26,822 nucleotides of DNA from the NCBI GenBank assembly GCA_913060595.1, contig CAJXSA010000004.1, positions 1-26,822 on the forward strand. The letters are read 5' to 3'. Shown in pieces: positions 7,840 through 15,410 of the stretch (within the stretch, counting starts at the first letter, position 1; each line of letters starts with the position of its first letter). The notes beneath the pieces are model-generated. The model worked only from the letters and a program-made list of their open reading frames with translations. It was not told the origin of the DNA and made no database searches. The stretch is from an uncultured Ignavibacteria bacterium. GTDB lineage: Bacteria > Bacteroidota > Ignavibacteria > SZUA-365. The position numbers and the translations under genes are program-made.

Positions 7840-8155
7840 GTTGTGCGGAAATCAAACAGGCGCGTCTCGCCTGCCCGGATTTCGAACGGTCATTACCTGA
7901 AAAACCAGCCAATACAAGCCAGAAAAGCCGAATCTGTTCATGGCATGAGATTTGCAACTTCTAGAATTATCGTCACGAGAGATTGCATACACGCCTGCTG
8001 ATGAGTATCCCGCAATTATTTCTTCGCATGACGATTTTATTTGGATTCATTCCACACATGTAGTACATTACGTCACTCTCTCCACGTACGTATTACTACA
8101 AAACTGTCCGCCTGCCAGCGAACGGTTACATTCACAGCGAAGGAACACTTCGATC
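7840..8155. other. Long intergenic leader before the 8156 gene
   Basis: About 316 bp without a believable gene; an open frame reaches back to 7952 but has no signal peptide or ribosome site until 8156. It is richer in A/T than its surroundings. It holds the palindrome TTCTAGAA (7959-7966) and the dyad described at 8058-8100. It probably carries the promoter and a long 5' leader. Confidence 0.5.
8058..8100. promoter_or_regulatory. Nested inverted repeats in the leader of the 8156 gene
   Basis: ATGTA-G-TACAT (8058-8068) is an interrupted palindrome. TGTAGTA (8059-8065) also pairs with TACTACA (8094-8100), and ACGT near 8070 pairs with the ACGTACGT run at 8084-8091. This is a candidate operator or structured leader 56 bp before the start codon. 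Confidence 0.4.
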
Positions 8156-8983
8156 ATGGTACGTTACGCCTTCATATTGTCAGCGCTTCTCCTGCTCCCT
8201 GCGCTCGCGCAGGCCCAGCAGTCCAGCGTCGGTTTCGCGGCCCCGGTGCTCGCGGAGCTGCGCGCAGAAGAAGCCGCTTCGTCCGGCACATCCGCGTGGA
8301 GAGGCGCGCCGGAAGCTGAATCCGCATATCCCGGACCCGCAACGATATCGATGGATGCCTTCCGCAGCAGCGCGGCCCAGCCCGTCCTCACCGGCCCGCT
8401 TGGTGCCCACGCGGTCGAGTTGCATTCAGCGGCCCTGCACATGTTCACCGGCACGCGCTTCGGTGACTTCGTCCAGCTGAAATGGCTGCCGACGCACGGC
8501 AACAATTCCGTCGGCTTCGAGATCGAACGTCGCACGCAGTCCAGGCCGCTGTGGGAGACAATTAAGTACTACCGCAGCAGCAGGCGCGGACCGCAGCAGT
8601 TCGTCTTCAACGACAGGCTTCATGACGACGGCGCGGTGTATTACCGCCTCCGCCAGATCGACCGCAGCGGCAAGGACATCGCCTCCCCGATCATCTCGGT
8701 CACGCCGGACATCGTCCCGCACTCCTTCAGCATCTGGACGAACAGCAGCGAACCCTTCCGGAATTACGGAACGGTTTCTTTCGGTCTCGATGCGGAGACG
8801 GACGTGACGCTGACACTGATCGACCGCTACGGCAAGCCGCTGCGCGTCCTGCTCAGCAATGCGCACATGGATCCGGGACATCACATCATCCCCTTTGGCA
8901 CATCCGACCTTCAGCCGGGATTGTACTTCCTCCGCATCACGACGATGGAGGGAAGTGAGAATCTCATGCTGCTTCAATCCTGA
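8156..8983 (+). CDS. Secreted protein with FnIII-like domain and C-terminal sorting-type domain
   Basis: 275 residues from the ATG at 8156, chosen because it places a clean signal peptide first ('MVRYAFILSALLLLPALAQA') with AAGGA about 11 bp upstream. After a low-complexity Ala/Ser-rich linker, residues about 85-185 ('FVQLKWLPTHGNNSVGFEIE', 'YYRLRQIDRSGKD') match the FnIII-like module often found before T9SS sorting domains. Residues about 190-275 ('SFGLDAETDVTLTLIDRYGK', 'LQPGLYFLRI') resemble the type A CTD/FlgD-like fold, though the usual 'YPNP' opening is replaced by 'NSSEPF'. It is likely exported to the cell surface. No catalytic motif is seen and its role is unknown. It stands alone between terminators. 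Confidence 0.82.
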   Translation: MVRYAFILSALLLLPALAQAQQSSVGFAAPVLAELRAEEAASSGTSAWRGAPEAESAYPGPATISMDAFRSSAAQPVLTGPLGAHAVELHSAALHMFTGTRFGDFVQLKWLPTHGNNSVGFEIERRTQSRPLWETIKYYRSSRRGPQQFVFNDRLHDDGAVYYRLRQIDRSGKDIASPIISVTPDIVPHSFSIWTNSSEPFRNYGTVSFGLDAETDVTLTLIDRYGKPLRVLLSNAHMDPGHHIIPFGTSDLQPGLYFLRITTMEGSENLMLLQS

Positions 8984-9010
8984 GTGGGGAAGAGGAAACA
9001 GTGAAACGCA

Positions 9011-9037
9011 AAAGGCGTCCCGCGGGACGCCTTTTTT
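9011..9037. terminator. Bidirectional terminator between convergent genes
   Basis: Perfect 10-bp stem AAAGGCGTCC (9011-9020) / GGACGCCTTT (9025-9034), loop CGCG, followed by a T6 run on the plus strand. On the minus strand the stem ends in TTTTGCG, so it can also end transcription toward ndh, though ndh reads away from it in the opposite sense: both flanking genes converge here. The core is shared with 3411-3435. Confidence 0.9.
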
Positions 9038-9058
9038 ATTGCACGCGACCGGCATGCA

Positions 9059-10321
9059 CTACCAGTGACCGGTCCAGTTCTGCCGTTCTTTCCAGAGAAG
9101 GAAGAGATGGCGCTCGCTGATCGCGCGTTTGATGAGACTGCCGAGGAATCCGAGGAAACGCACGCGTCCCGCGAGCGGCAGTGAAGTCCAGCCCACCGCG
9201 AGATGCTTGCCGAGTGAGACCACTTCGCCGAGGACTTTCGGTGTATACTTTTTCGTATTCCGCTCCATGGCAAGGCGGTAAAGATTGTCCGCGGTGAGAT
9301 ATCCCTGCTGCAGCGCGAATTGCGCCGCGGTGGGAACCGCCTCGTCGGTATCCGGATTCACCGCCAGCGCATTGTCGCCGATGGCGAACACCCCGGGATA
9401 TCCCTTGAGCTGCAGCGTCTGATCGACCACCACACGTCCCATCGCACCCGTCTCCGCACCGCTGCGGCGAAGCAGATCTGTCACCCGTATCCCTCCCGTC
9501 CATATCATGGTGCGTGTGGGAATGGGGTCACCGGGCTCGCGCAGAACGAGCAGCCGCTCGTCCTCCTCCCTCATGCCGAGCACACGGGTGCCGGTGAGGA
9601 TTTGAATGCCGAGCGCCTGCATGGCCTCCGCCGAGCGCGCGACCTGCCGGCCGTCGAGCGACGGAAGGATACGGTCGGAGAGTTCGATGAGCAGCATCTC
9701 GGGCTCGGCGGGATCGATGTGGTATTGCTCGCTCAGCGCGTCGAAGCGTTCCGCCATCTCCGCCGCCAGCTCCACGCCGGTCAGTCCCCCGCCGCCGATA
9801 ACGACGCGCAGATACTCTTTGCGGCGATTCAGGCTGGTCTCGGACGCGGCGATGGCGAACATGCGCTCGGTATGCGTGCGAATGCGTTCGGAATCCTCGA
9901 GCTCCTTGAGCTGGAAGGCGTGCTCTTCCAGTCCGGGGATCTGGTAGAAATTTGTCTTGCTGCCGAGCGCGATGACGAGATAGTCATAGCGCAGGCGACG
10001 CGCGGCGCCCTCGGTTGTGTCACTGCGGCCGAAGTCGAGCTCAACGTATTTATCCTCGAGATCGATGCGCGTCACCTCGCCGAGGTGAAATGTGACGTTG
10101 GGACGCTTTTCGAGAAAACGCGCCAGCGGCACGGTCACTTCGGATTCGCGCACCGCGCGCTCATGCAGGCGGGTTTCAAGAAGGTGATAGGTATGCCGGT
10201 CGACGAGGTGTATGCGCACATGGGACTGCCTGCGGAATTTGCGCGACAGGCGGGTAATGCAGCTCATGCCGCCGTATCCGGCGCCGAGAATGACAATATC
10301 GATGGAATTTCTGCTGTTCAT
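9059..10321 (-). CDS. ndh: Type II NADH:quinone oxidoreductase (NDH-2)
   Basis: 420 residues. A membrane-associated, non-proton-pumping FAD enzyme that passes electrons from NADH to the quinone pool. The FAD-binding Rossmann motif 'ILGAGYGGMS' (11-20), the NAD(P)-binding motif 'VIGGGGLTGVELAAEM' (174-189), 'VFAIGDNA' (311-318, second FAD contact) and 'PTAAQFALQQG' (330-340, typical of NDH-2 near the quinone site) are all present. The C-terminal region (about 365-420, 'LPLAGRVRFLGFLGSLIKRA') is amphipathic, as expected for membrane attachment. It is transcribed toward the terminator at 9011-9037. A terminator upstream (10388-10423) separates it from the peptidase gene, so it has its own promoter in the about 57-bp gap. 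Confidence 0.93.
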   Translation of the reverse strand: MNSRNSIDIVILGAGYGGMSCITRLSRKFRRQSHVRIHLVDRHTYHLLETRLHERAVRESEVTVPLARFLEKRPNVTFHLGEVTRIDLEDKYVELDFGRSDTTEGAARRLRYDYLVIALGSKTNFYQIPGLEEHAFQLKELEDSERIRTHTERMFAIAASETSLNRRKEYLRVVIGGGGLTGVELAAEMAERFDALSEQYHIDPAEPEMLLIELSDRILPSLDGRQVARSAEAMQALGIQILTGTRVLGMREEDERLLVLREPGDPIPTRTMIWTGGIRVTDLLRRSGAETGAMGRVVVDQTLQLKGYPGVFAIGDNALAVNPDTDEAVPTAAQFALQQGYLTADNLYRLAMERNTKKYTPKVLGEVVSLGKHLAVGWTSLPLAGRVRFLGFLGSLIKRAISERHLFLLWKERQNWTGHW

Positions 10322-10380
10322 GGTTCTTTCCGATGTTCACTCCCTAAACACGCGGAAGAGCGGTATTGTTGCCGGGGAAA

Positions 10381-10423
10381 AGAAAAAGCCCGTTCCCCCA
10401 CCGCAGCGGACGGGGGAACGGGC
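10381..10423 (-). terminator. Rho-independent terminator after the lipoprotein peptidase gene
   Basis: Perfect 12-bp stem GCCCGTTCCCCC (10388-10399) / GGGGGAACGGGC (10412-10423). On the minus strand it is followed by TTTTTCTTTTC. It lies 15 bp after the stop at 10439. Confidence 0.93.
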
Positions 10424-10438
10424 GATGCATCGGGAAAA

Positions 10439-12499
10439 TCAACGCAGCGTCGTGAGCGCCTTTTCCGCGGCGTCGAGCAGCGGCTGCGAAGAAATCGGCG
10501 CGCCGACGGCGGTGCGCATCCACAGGTCCGGCGAGACGTTGCCGATGGTGCACATGCGCTCCATCTCTGCGGCCAGTATTTTGTCCTTCAGATACTCCTC
10601 CACCTGGAAGGCGATGATATGTCCCATCGGGTAATCAGGCGTGTACAGTCCTGCATCGATGGTATGGGAGTAAATGGCCAGCAGCGGCTCGTCCTTCATC
10701 CCGAGCACCGGTGCGTAGTACTCGTTCCAGACGTCCTTCGCAATGGTCATCACGGCCTCGCGAAGCTGGGCGGGAGTCGCATCGGGGTGCTCGTACATCC
10801 AGCGCCAAACGCGCATGTCCACCAGGGCCACGCCGGCGATCTCGTAGGTGGACCACAGCACGTCGAGCACATTGGTGGCGTCGGCCTTCGGATCGGATAC
10901 CTTCTGACCGAGCAGTTCGAGGTCGCGTGACTGGAAGACGAAGGCGAAGCCCTCGGTGAACGCCGTGTTGGGCACGCCGCGCAGGAGGGTGTAGTCCATC
11001 ATCTGGAAGGACATTACCTGCTCGACGTTATGGCCGAGTTCGTGAATGGCGATATTGTAGCCCTTGTAATTCATGCCCTCTTCCGGGACGCGCGTGCGGA
11101 GATGCGCGTTGTCGACGATGCGTCCCGCACCCATGGCGTGTCCCGCACCGCGCGATGCATCCACGGTGATCTTCGAGGCAAGGTACTCCGCCTTCTCACG
11201 GGAGAAACCGAGTTTTTTCAGGATGCGCGGGATGTCATTTTCGAACGCCTGCACGTCCGGGTATTTCCGGCGCACGATGCGGTCGAGTTCATCCTCGGTA
11301 AGCGGCGGCTTGCTCTTGAAGCCGGTGTACCAGATATCGAAGGGCTGCAGGTCGCGACCCAGGCGGGCGCGGATGAGATCCGCCGTTTCCTTGACCAGCG
11401 GAGAGCTGAGCACGCTGACCAGCAGCTTCTCCACTTCCTCTTCAGGGATTTCGCGGTCGTCGTTGAAGCGGCGCGCGATATGCGTGGGATTGTCGGGGTG
11501 ATAGGGATCAACCTGGCGCTCGGCATGGAAAATCTTCAGCCACATGGCGTAGCGCGTGTCATCCTCCCGCGCCGCAGGCGACACGCCTGCGGGCGAGGTG
11601 CCGGCAGGAACGACCACGCCGTCGTCGATGTACCAGTCCGCGTCGGGATTGTTCACCACCTCGGTGGGAATCTCCTGCGCGATGATTTTCTCCATGATGC
11701 GGTGAATGAGCTGCTGCCGTGCCAGTCCGTCGGGCTTCGCATACTGCGCCTTGAGTTCGTCACGCAGTCCCCAGTGCGAGATCAGCGTCAGTCCCTCGGG
11801 GAAAAGCCTCGCGCCGTCACCGGTGACGACATTGTGCATGACGATGTTGTAGCTGCTGATGTAGCTGTCGGAGGTCGTGTAGGCGGCGGACACCGCCTGG
11901 CTGGCTTCTGCGGGCACGCGCGTGCCGAAATCCTGCGCGAGCCGCGCTTCCGCCCACTGGCGGCGCGTCCATTCGTCGCCGTTTTCCAGGCGCTCGGCAA
12001 GCGTGGTCAGCGGGAAGTTGAGCAGCACCACGAAGGCGAGGCGCGTCGAGAATAGGTCCTCGCTCACATGCGCATGCGGCGCGTATTCGCCGAACAGGTA
12101 ATCGACCGGCATGATGGGACCCGTGTCCAGCTGCAGCGGGATGTTCAGATCGCGGTTCAGCTCCCTGAAGTAGCCGCTGATGAGCATGAAATTATGCTGA
12201 AAGCGCTGGAAAGTCTGGTCCAGCAGATCGGGATCGCTGATGAACTGCTGGCCGCAGAAGGCGCTGAAGTCCTCGGCGCTGCCGTCTTCCTCGCGCCACA
12301 TCGATGCGGCCTGACGCACGCCCTGCTCGATGCGCGCGCGGTGCTCTTCACCGTGGCTGTCGATGAGGGTGGAAATGGCGTCATTCATGGTGGCTTCGGT
12401 AATGCTCATGGTGGGAATGTCCTTCGGCTGTTCCGTGGTGCGGGTACAGGCGGCGAACAGCAGCAGTACCGGCAGCAGGAGGGCGAAACGAACGCTCAT
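10439..12499 (-). CDS. Lipoprotein zinc metallopeptidase (gluzincin, M2/M3-like, family uncertain)
   Basis: 686 residues. A lipobox 'LLFAAC' (C18) indicates an envelope lipoprotein. The zinc site is 'HELGH' (486-490), with E516 in 'NTAFTEGFAF' placed as the third ligand, the gluzincin arrangement of angiotensin-converting-enzyme-like (M2) and oligopeptidase (M3) families. The long mostly helical N-terminal half and a late 'DYPMGHIIAF' segment also fit that clan. Expected action is cleavage of short peptides at the cell surface or periplasm. The exact family and substrate are not recognised. GAGGAAC about 8 bp upstream sets the ATG. It lies 24 bp after the AMP nucleosidase gene and ends at a strong terminator, so the two probably share a transcript. 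Confidence 0.85.
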   Translation of the reverse strand: MSVRFALLLPVLLLFAACTRTTEQPKDIPTMSITEATMNDAISTLIDSHGEEHRARIEQGVRQAASMWREEDGSAEDFSAFCGQQFISDPDLLDQTFQRFQHNFMLISGYFRELNRDLNIPLQLDTGPIMPVDYLFGEYAPHAHVSEDLFSTRLAFVVLLNFPLTTLAERLENGDEWTRRQWAEARLAQDFGTRVPAEASQAVSAAYTTSDSYISSYNIVMHNVVTGDGARLFPEGLTLISHWGLRDELKAQYAKPDGLARQQLIHRIMEKIIAQEIPTEVVNNPDADWYIDDGVVVPAGTSPAGVSPAAREDDTRYAMWLKIFHAERQVDPYHPDNPTHIARRFNDDREIPEEEVEKLLVSVLSSPLVKETADLIRARLGRDLQPFDIWYTGFKSKPPLTEDELDRIVRRKYPDVQAFENDIPRILKKLGFSREKAEYLASKITVDASRGAGHAMGAGRIVDNAHLRTRVPEEGMNYKGYNIAIHELGHNVEQVMSFQMMDYTLLRGVPNTAFTEGFAFVFQSRDLELLGQKVSDPKADATNVLDVLWSTYEIAGVALVDMRVWRWMYEHPDATPAQLREAVMTIAKDVWNEYYAPVLGMKDEPLLAIYSHTIDAGLYTPDYPMGHIIAFQVEEYLKDKILAAEMERMCTIGNVSPDLWMRTAVGAPISSQPLLDAAEKALTTLR

Positions 12500-12523
12500 G
12501 TGTTCCTCTGCTCGTGAAATGGT

Positions 12524-13303
12524 TTATTCGAATTGAAAATGCTTGATCTTCTCTCCGCTGTCGCGCACGTGGCGTATGGCGTCGATGCCGATGCGCAGAT
12601 GCTCCTCGGCGAAACGGCGCGACACCGCGCGATCCGATTCCTCGGTCTTGATGCCGTCGGGCGCCATGGGGATGTCCGACACCAGCAGCACCGCGCCGCG
12701 TGGAATGCGGTTCGCGTGACCGACGATGAACACCGTCGCGGTTTCCATGTCGATGCCGATGGCGCGCACGGCGCGGAGGTAGTCCCGAAAGTCCTCGTCG
12801 TATTCCCACACGCGACGGTTTGTGGTGTAAATCACGCCCGTGCGATACTCGTAGCCATGATCGGCGACGGCATTGGCGACGAACTGCTGCAGCTTGAAGG
12901 AGGGCAGCGCCGGCACCTCGGACGGCATGTAGGAGTCGCCCGTGCCTTCGCCGCGAATGGCCGCGGTGGGAAGAATGAAGTGACCCACTGCGGTGGACTT
13001 CTTCAGTCCCCCGCATTTCCCGAGGAAAAGAACACCCGAGGGAGCGACGGATGTCAGGAGATCCATGACGGTGGCGGCGTTGGGACTGCCCATGCCGTAG
13101 TTGATGATGGTCACACCGTCCGTCGATGTCGCCGCGGTCATCGGACCGCCTTTTCCCCGCACCGGGACGTCGTGCTGCGCGGCGAAGGTGTCGACATAGG
13201 CCTGGAAATTCGTCAGCAGTATCCATTTGCCGAACTCCTCGTGCCGCATCCCCGTGTAGCGCGGCAGCCAGTCCCGCGCGATCTCGTCTCTGCTCGCTTT
13301 CAT
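12524..13303 (-). CDS. amn: AMP nucleosidase, short form
   Basis: 259 residues from the ATG at 13303, which has GAGG 7 bp upstream; an earlier in-frame ATG at 13357 would add 18 residues without a better ribosome site. Hydrolyses AMP to adenine and ribose 5-phosphate; cytoplasmic. The nucleoside phosphorylase/PNP_UDP fold is marked by 'INYGMGSPNAAT' (67-78), 'FLGKCGGL' (93-100), 'AIGIDMETATVF' (181-192) and 'LLVSDIP' (206-212). It lacks the N-terminal regulatory domain of E. coli Amn (484 aa), matching the short form annotated in Bacteroidota/Chlorobi. The linked downstream peptidase gives no obvious pathway connection. Another nucleoside hydrolase or phosphorylase activity is possible. Confidence 0.88.
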   Translation of the reverse strand: MKASRDEIARDWLPRYTGMRHEEFGKWILLTNFQAYVDTFAAQHDVPVRGKGGPMTAATSTDGVTIINYGMGSPNAATVMDLLTSVAPSGVLFLGKCGGLKKSTAVGHFILPTAAIRGEGTGDSYMPSEVPALPSFKLQQFVANAVADHGYEYRTGVIYTTNRRVWEYDEDFRDYLRAVRAIGIDMETATVFIVGHANRIPRGAVLLVSDIPMAPDGIKTEESDRAVSRRFAEEHLRIGIDAIRHVRDSGEKIKHFQFE

Positions 13304-13427
13304 ATCGGCCTCACATTCATATGTGCGTAAAATACCAAGCGCACGGGGAAAATCCATTTCACCGCCGTTGCATGCATAGGCGCTTTCGCCCGATATTGCA
13401 TTGTTTGCTCACCCCCAAGAGGCTGCA

Positions 13428-14366
13428 ATGGCGCGAAGCATACTGCTCTGGATACTGGCTCTTCTCATCACCCTCGGTTCTGCCTACTATCAGCGAAAAA
13501 CCGGCCCCACGTACCCGGTGGACGGTAGCATCGCTGTCGGCGACGCGACGGTGCATTACTCCCTCACCCGAAGTCACGGCGGCGACGGCGACCAGCTGGT
13601 ACCGTTCCACACGGAAACCGCGGGTGTGGAGGGAGAAATCGTCTACCGCCGCTACAAGACCGACGACGCATGGAGCCGGTCCGCGATCACCGCTGAAGAA
13701 GATTCCCTTTTCGCCACGCTGCCGCATCAGCCTCCTGCCGGCAAGCTCGAATACTTCATCGAACTCGAGAAGGACGGCGCGCTGGTGCGCATCCCCGATC
13801 ACGAAAGCGTGGTCACACGCTTCAAGGGCGCCGTTCCCATGGGCGCGCTCATCCCGCATGTCATCGCCATGTTCCTGGCCATGCTGATATCGACGCGGGC
13901 TGGACTCGAGGCGCTGCGCCGCGAGGGTCGTCCGCGCATGCAGGCCATCGTCGGCATCGTTTTCCTGATCATCGGCGGCTTCATTTTCGGTCCCATCGTG
14001 CAGAAATTCGCCTTCGGGGAATACTGGACCGGCTTTCCATACGGCACGGACCTGACGGACAACAAGACGCTGATCGCGCTCGTGGCCTGGCTCATCGCCA
14101 TGGCGGCCATCTGGAAAAAGGACGCGCTGCGACAGCATCCTGCGCGCCGCTGGTTCGTCGTCGGCGCCTCGGTGGTTATGCTGCTCATCTTCCTCATCCC
14201 GCACAGCATGATGGGCTCGGAGATCGATTACGAGGAAATGGACCGGCAGAAGGCCGCGGAGAAGGCGCGCATGCAGGAAGCGGCCGCTGATACGGAACGC
14301 ACTGCCGGGTCTGCAGTCCCGTCATCCGACGGCGTCCCGGGGGAAGCAGGACCGGACGCGCCGTGA
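13428..14366 (+). CDS. Membrane protein of unknown function, periplasmic beta domain plus four helices
   Basis: 312 residues from the ATG at 13428, chosen for AAGAGG 5 bp upstream. One hydrophobic segment (about 4-20) is followed by a soluble, probably beta-rich, region (about 23-130: 'IAVGDATVHYSLTRSHGGDG', 'LPHQPPAGKLEYFIELEKDG') and four helices (about 138-156, 172-192, 214-229, 241-258). The C-terminus is a charged Ala/Glu/Gly-rich tail. No family is recognised. The next gene overlaps it by 4 bp (GTGA), so the two are translationally coupled and probably act together in the inner membrane. Confidence 0.82.
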   Translation: MARSILLWILALLITLGSAYYQRKTGPTYPVDGSIAVGDATVHYSLTRSHGGDGDQLVPFHTETAGVEGEIVYRRYKTDDAWSRSAITAEEDSLFATLPHQPPAGKLEYFIELEKDGALVRIPDHESVVTRFKGAVPMGALIPHVIAMFLAMLISTRAGLEALRREGRPRMQAIVGIVFLIIGGFIFGPIVQKFAFGEYWTGFPYGTDLTDNKTLIALVAWLIAMAAIWKKDALRQHPARRWFVVGASVVMLLIFLIPHSMMGSEIDYEEMDRQKAAEKARMQEAAADTERTAGSAVPSSDGVPGEAGPDAP

Positions 14367-14650
14367 GCGCGCCGCGGGAAGCCGGCGCCGCACTGTATAC
14401 CGCCTGCGCGGGCGTCGGCGTCCTGGTGTTTTTTCTTGGTCCCGCGCTGGCACTGCTCATGGACGTCCCCGCCCTGCCCGCGGCCACCATCGGTTATGCC
14501 GGCATCATGCTGTTTACCGGCGGCATCGCTGCGCGATACGGTTTCGCGCGCGGGGACACTCCATGGAAGCAGCTTTTCCGCAACCTTCTCGTTGCCGCAG
14601 CCGTCACACTGATGTTCTACCTCGTGTTTCTCCTGCTCTATTTCATCTGA
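14363..14650 (+). CDS. Small three-helix membrane protein, unknown function
   Basis: 95 residues starting at a GTG that overlaps the stop of the preceding gene. Three hydrophobic helices (about 10-33, 38-60, 70-95) separated by short loops fill almost the whole protein. No conserved functional motif is visible. The overlap start and same-strand packing support it as real and as a partner of the 13428 product. Confidence 0.72.
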   Translation: MSAPREAGAALYTACAGVGVLVFFLGPALALLMDVPALPAATIGYAGIMLFTGGIAARYGFARGDTPWKQLFRNLLVAAAVTLMFYLVFLLLYFI

Positions 14651-14661
14651 CGCGTCCACGC

Positions 14662-15087
14662 ATGCCAAGAAAATCCGCTCCGTCCTGGTTTTACGAGCAA
14701 TCCGCCGTCATTCCCTTCCGGCGAAGACAGCACGGCGTCGAAATCCTCCTCATAACGAGCAGGGGGAAGAAGCGCTGGATTTTTCCGAAGGGGGTGATCG
14801 ATCCCGGACTCACCGCGCGAGGTTCGGCGCTGAAGGAAGCGCGCGAGGAAGCCGGCATCGAGGGAAAAATACTCGAGAATCCCGTCGGCGAATACCACTA
14901 CGAAAAATGGAACGGCAGCATCCGCGTGCAGGTTTTCGCCATGGAAGTGACGCGCACACTCGAGCACTGGGAGGAAGAAGACGAGCGCGAACGGAAATGG
15001 CTGCATGCCGGCCGGGCTGCCGACCGTCTCGACCGCAAAGAGCTGCGCAGCATGCTCCGGCGCTTTCTGCGGCACCTGGACGACTGA
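14662..15087 (+). CDS. Nudix hydrolase
   Basis: 141 residues from the ATG at 14662, 11 bp after the previous stop. It hydrolyses a nucleoside diphosphate linked to another group; substrate unknown. The Nudix box runs from G44 to I66 ('GVIDPGLTARGSALKEAREE', then AGI). The metal-binding E59, E62 and E63 of the REUXEE core are intact, with Lys at the Arg position. The first Glu of the box is replaced by L50. 'RWIFPKG' before the box resembles diphosphoinositol/diadenosine polyphosphate-type Nudix proteins ('FPKGxxxPG'). The protein ends in a basic helix. It is probably the last gene of the 13428 operon. Confidence 0.9.
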   Translation: MPRKSAPSWFYEQSAVIPFRRRQHGVEILLITSRGKKRWIFPKGVIDPGLTARGSALKEAREEAGIEGKILENPVGEYHYEKWNGSIRVQVFAMEVTRTLEHWEEEDERERKWLHAGRAADRLDRKELRSMLRRFLRHLDD

Positions 15088-15410
15088 GCACGGCCGTCCA
15101 TCTCACGTTTCTTCGCGGGCACTCGTGGTCCGCGGCACCCTGCAAAATCTCCCTCCCCCCCACCTGGCCAAAACCGGACCCCACATATCCTGAATCATGA
15201 AAAAGTTACAGGGTCTTGCGGGCAAAAATATTTTCCTTTAAATTTTAATTAATCCAGATTAAAATACCGGCGAAACGATTTCCTGAGTCCTGTCACCTGT
15301 ATTCCGCAATCCAAGTGTCGACGGCACAATGCATGTCGGCCGTCATCTGTGACCGATTGCAGCCTTGCTTCTGCAACGCCGGATCGATCACCTGTCATGC
15401 GATGCACATC
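15088..15410. other. Intergenic region upstream of the haem/YceI cluster
   Basis: About 320 bp without a convincing gene; an open frame from a GTG at 15315 is in frame with the lipoprotein but precedes its signal peptide. The first half is GC-rich; 15210-15270 is sharply AT-rich and likely promoter DNA. It includes ATTTTAAT (15242-15249) / ATTAAAAT (15258-15265), an 8-bp inverted repeat with an 8-bp spacer. Confidence 0.5.
15242..15265. promoter_or_regulatory. AT-rich dyad upstream of the 15411 operon
   Basis: Inverted repeat ATTTTAAT-N8-ATTAAAAT in the only strongly AT-rich stretch before the cluster, 146 bp before its first start. A candidate regulator site; the regulator is unknown. Confidence 0.4.

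Noticed and set aside
7952..8155. N-terminal extension of the 8156 secreted protein
   Set aside because: It would bury the signal peptide 68 residues inside the protein and has no ribosome site.
9320..10930. 536-codon plus-strand frame across ndh and the peptidase end
   Set aside because: Runs through two real minus-strand genes and the terminator at 10381-10423; no recognisable domain or ribosome site.
11030..12055. 341-codon plus-strand frame inside the metallopeptidase gene
   Set aside because: Antisense shadow; the sense frame has a lipobox, HELGH and a ribosome site.
13304..13357. Upstream ATG for AMP nucleosidase
   Set aside because: The ATG at 13303 has a GAGG site at proper spacing and gives the usual length.
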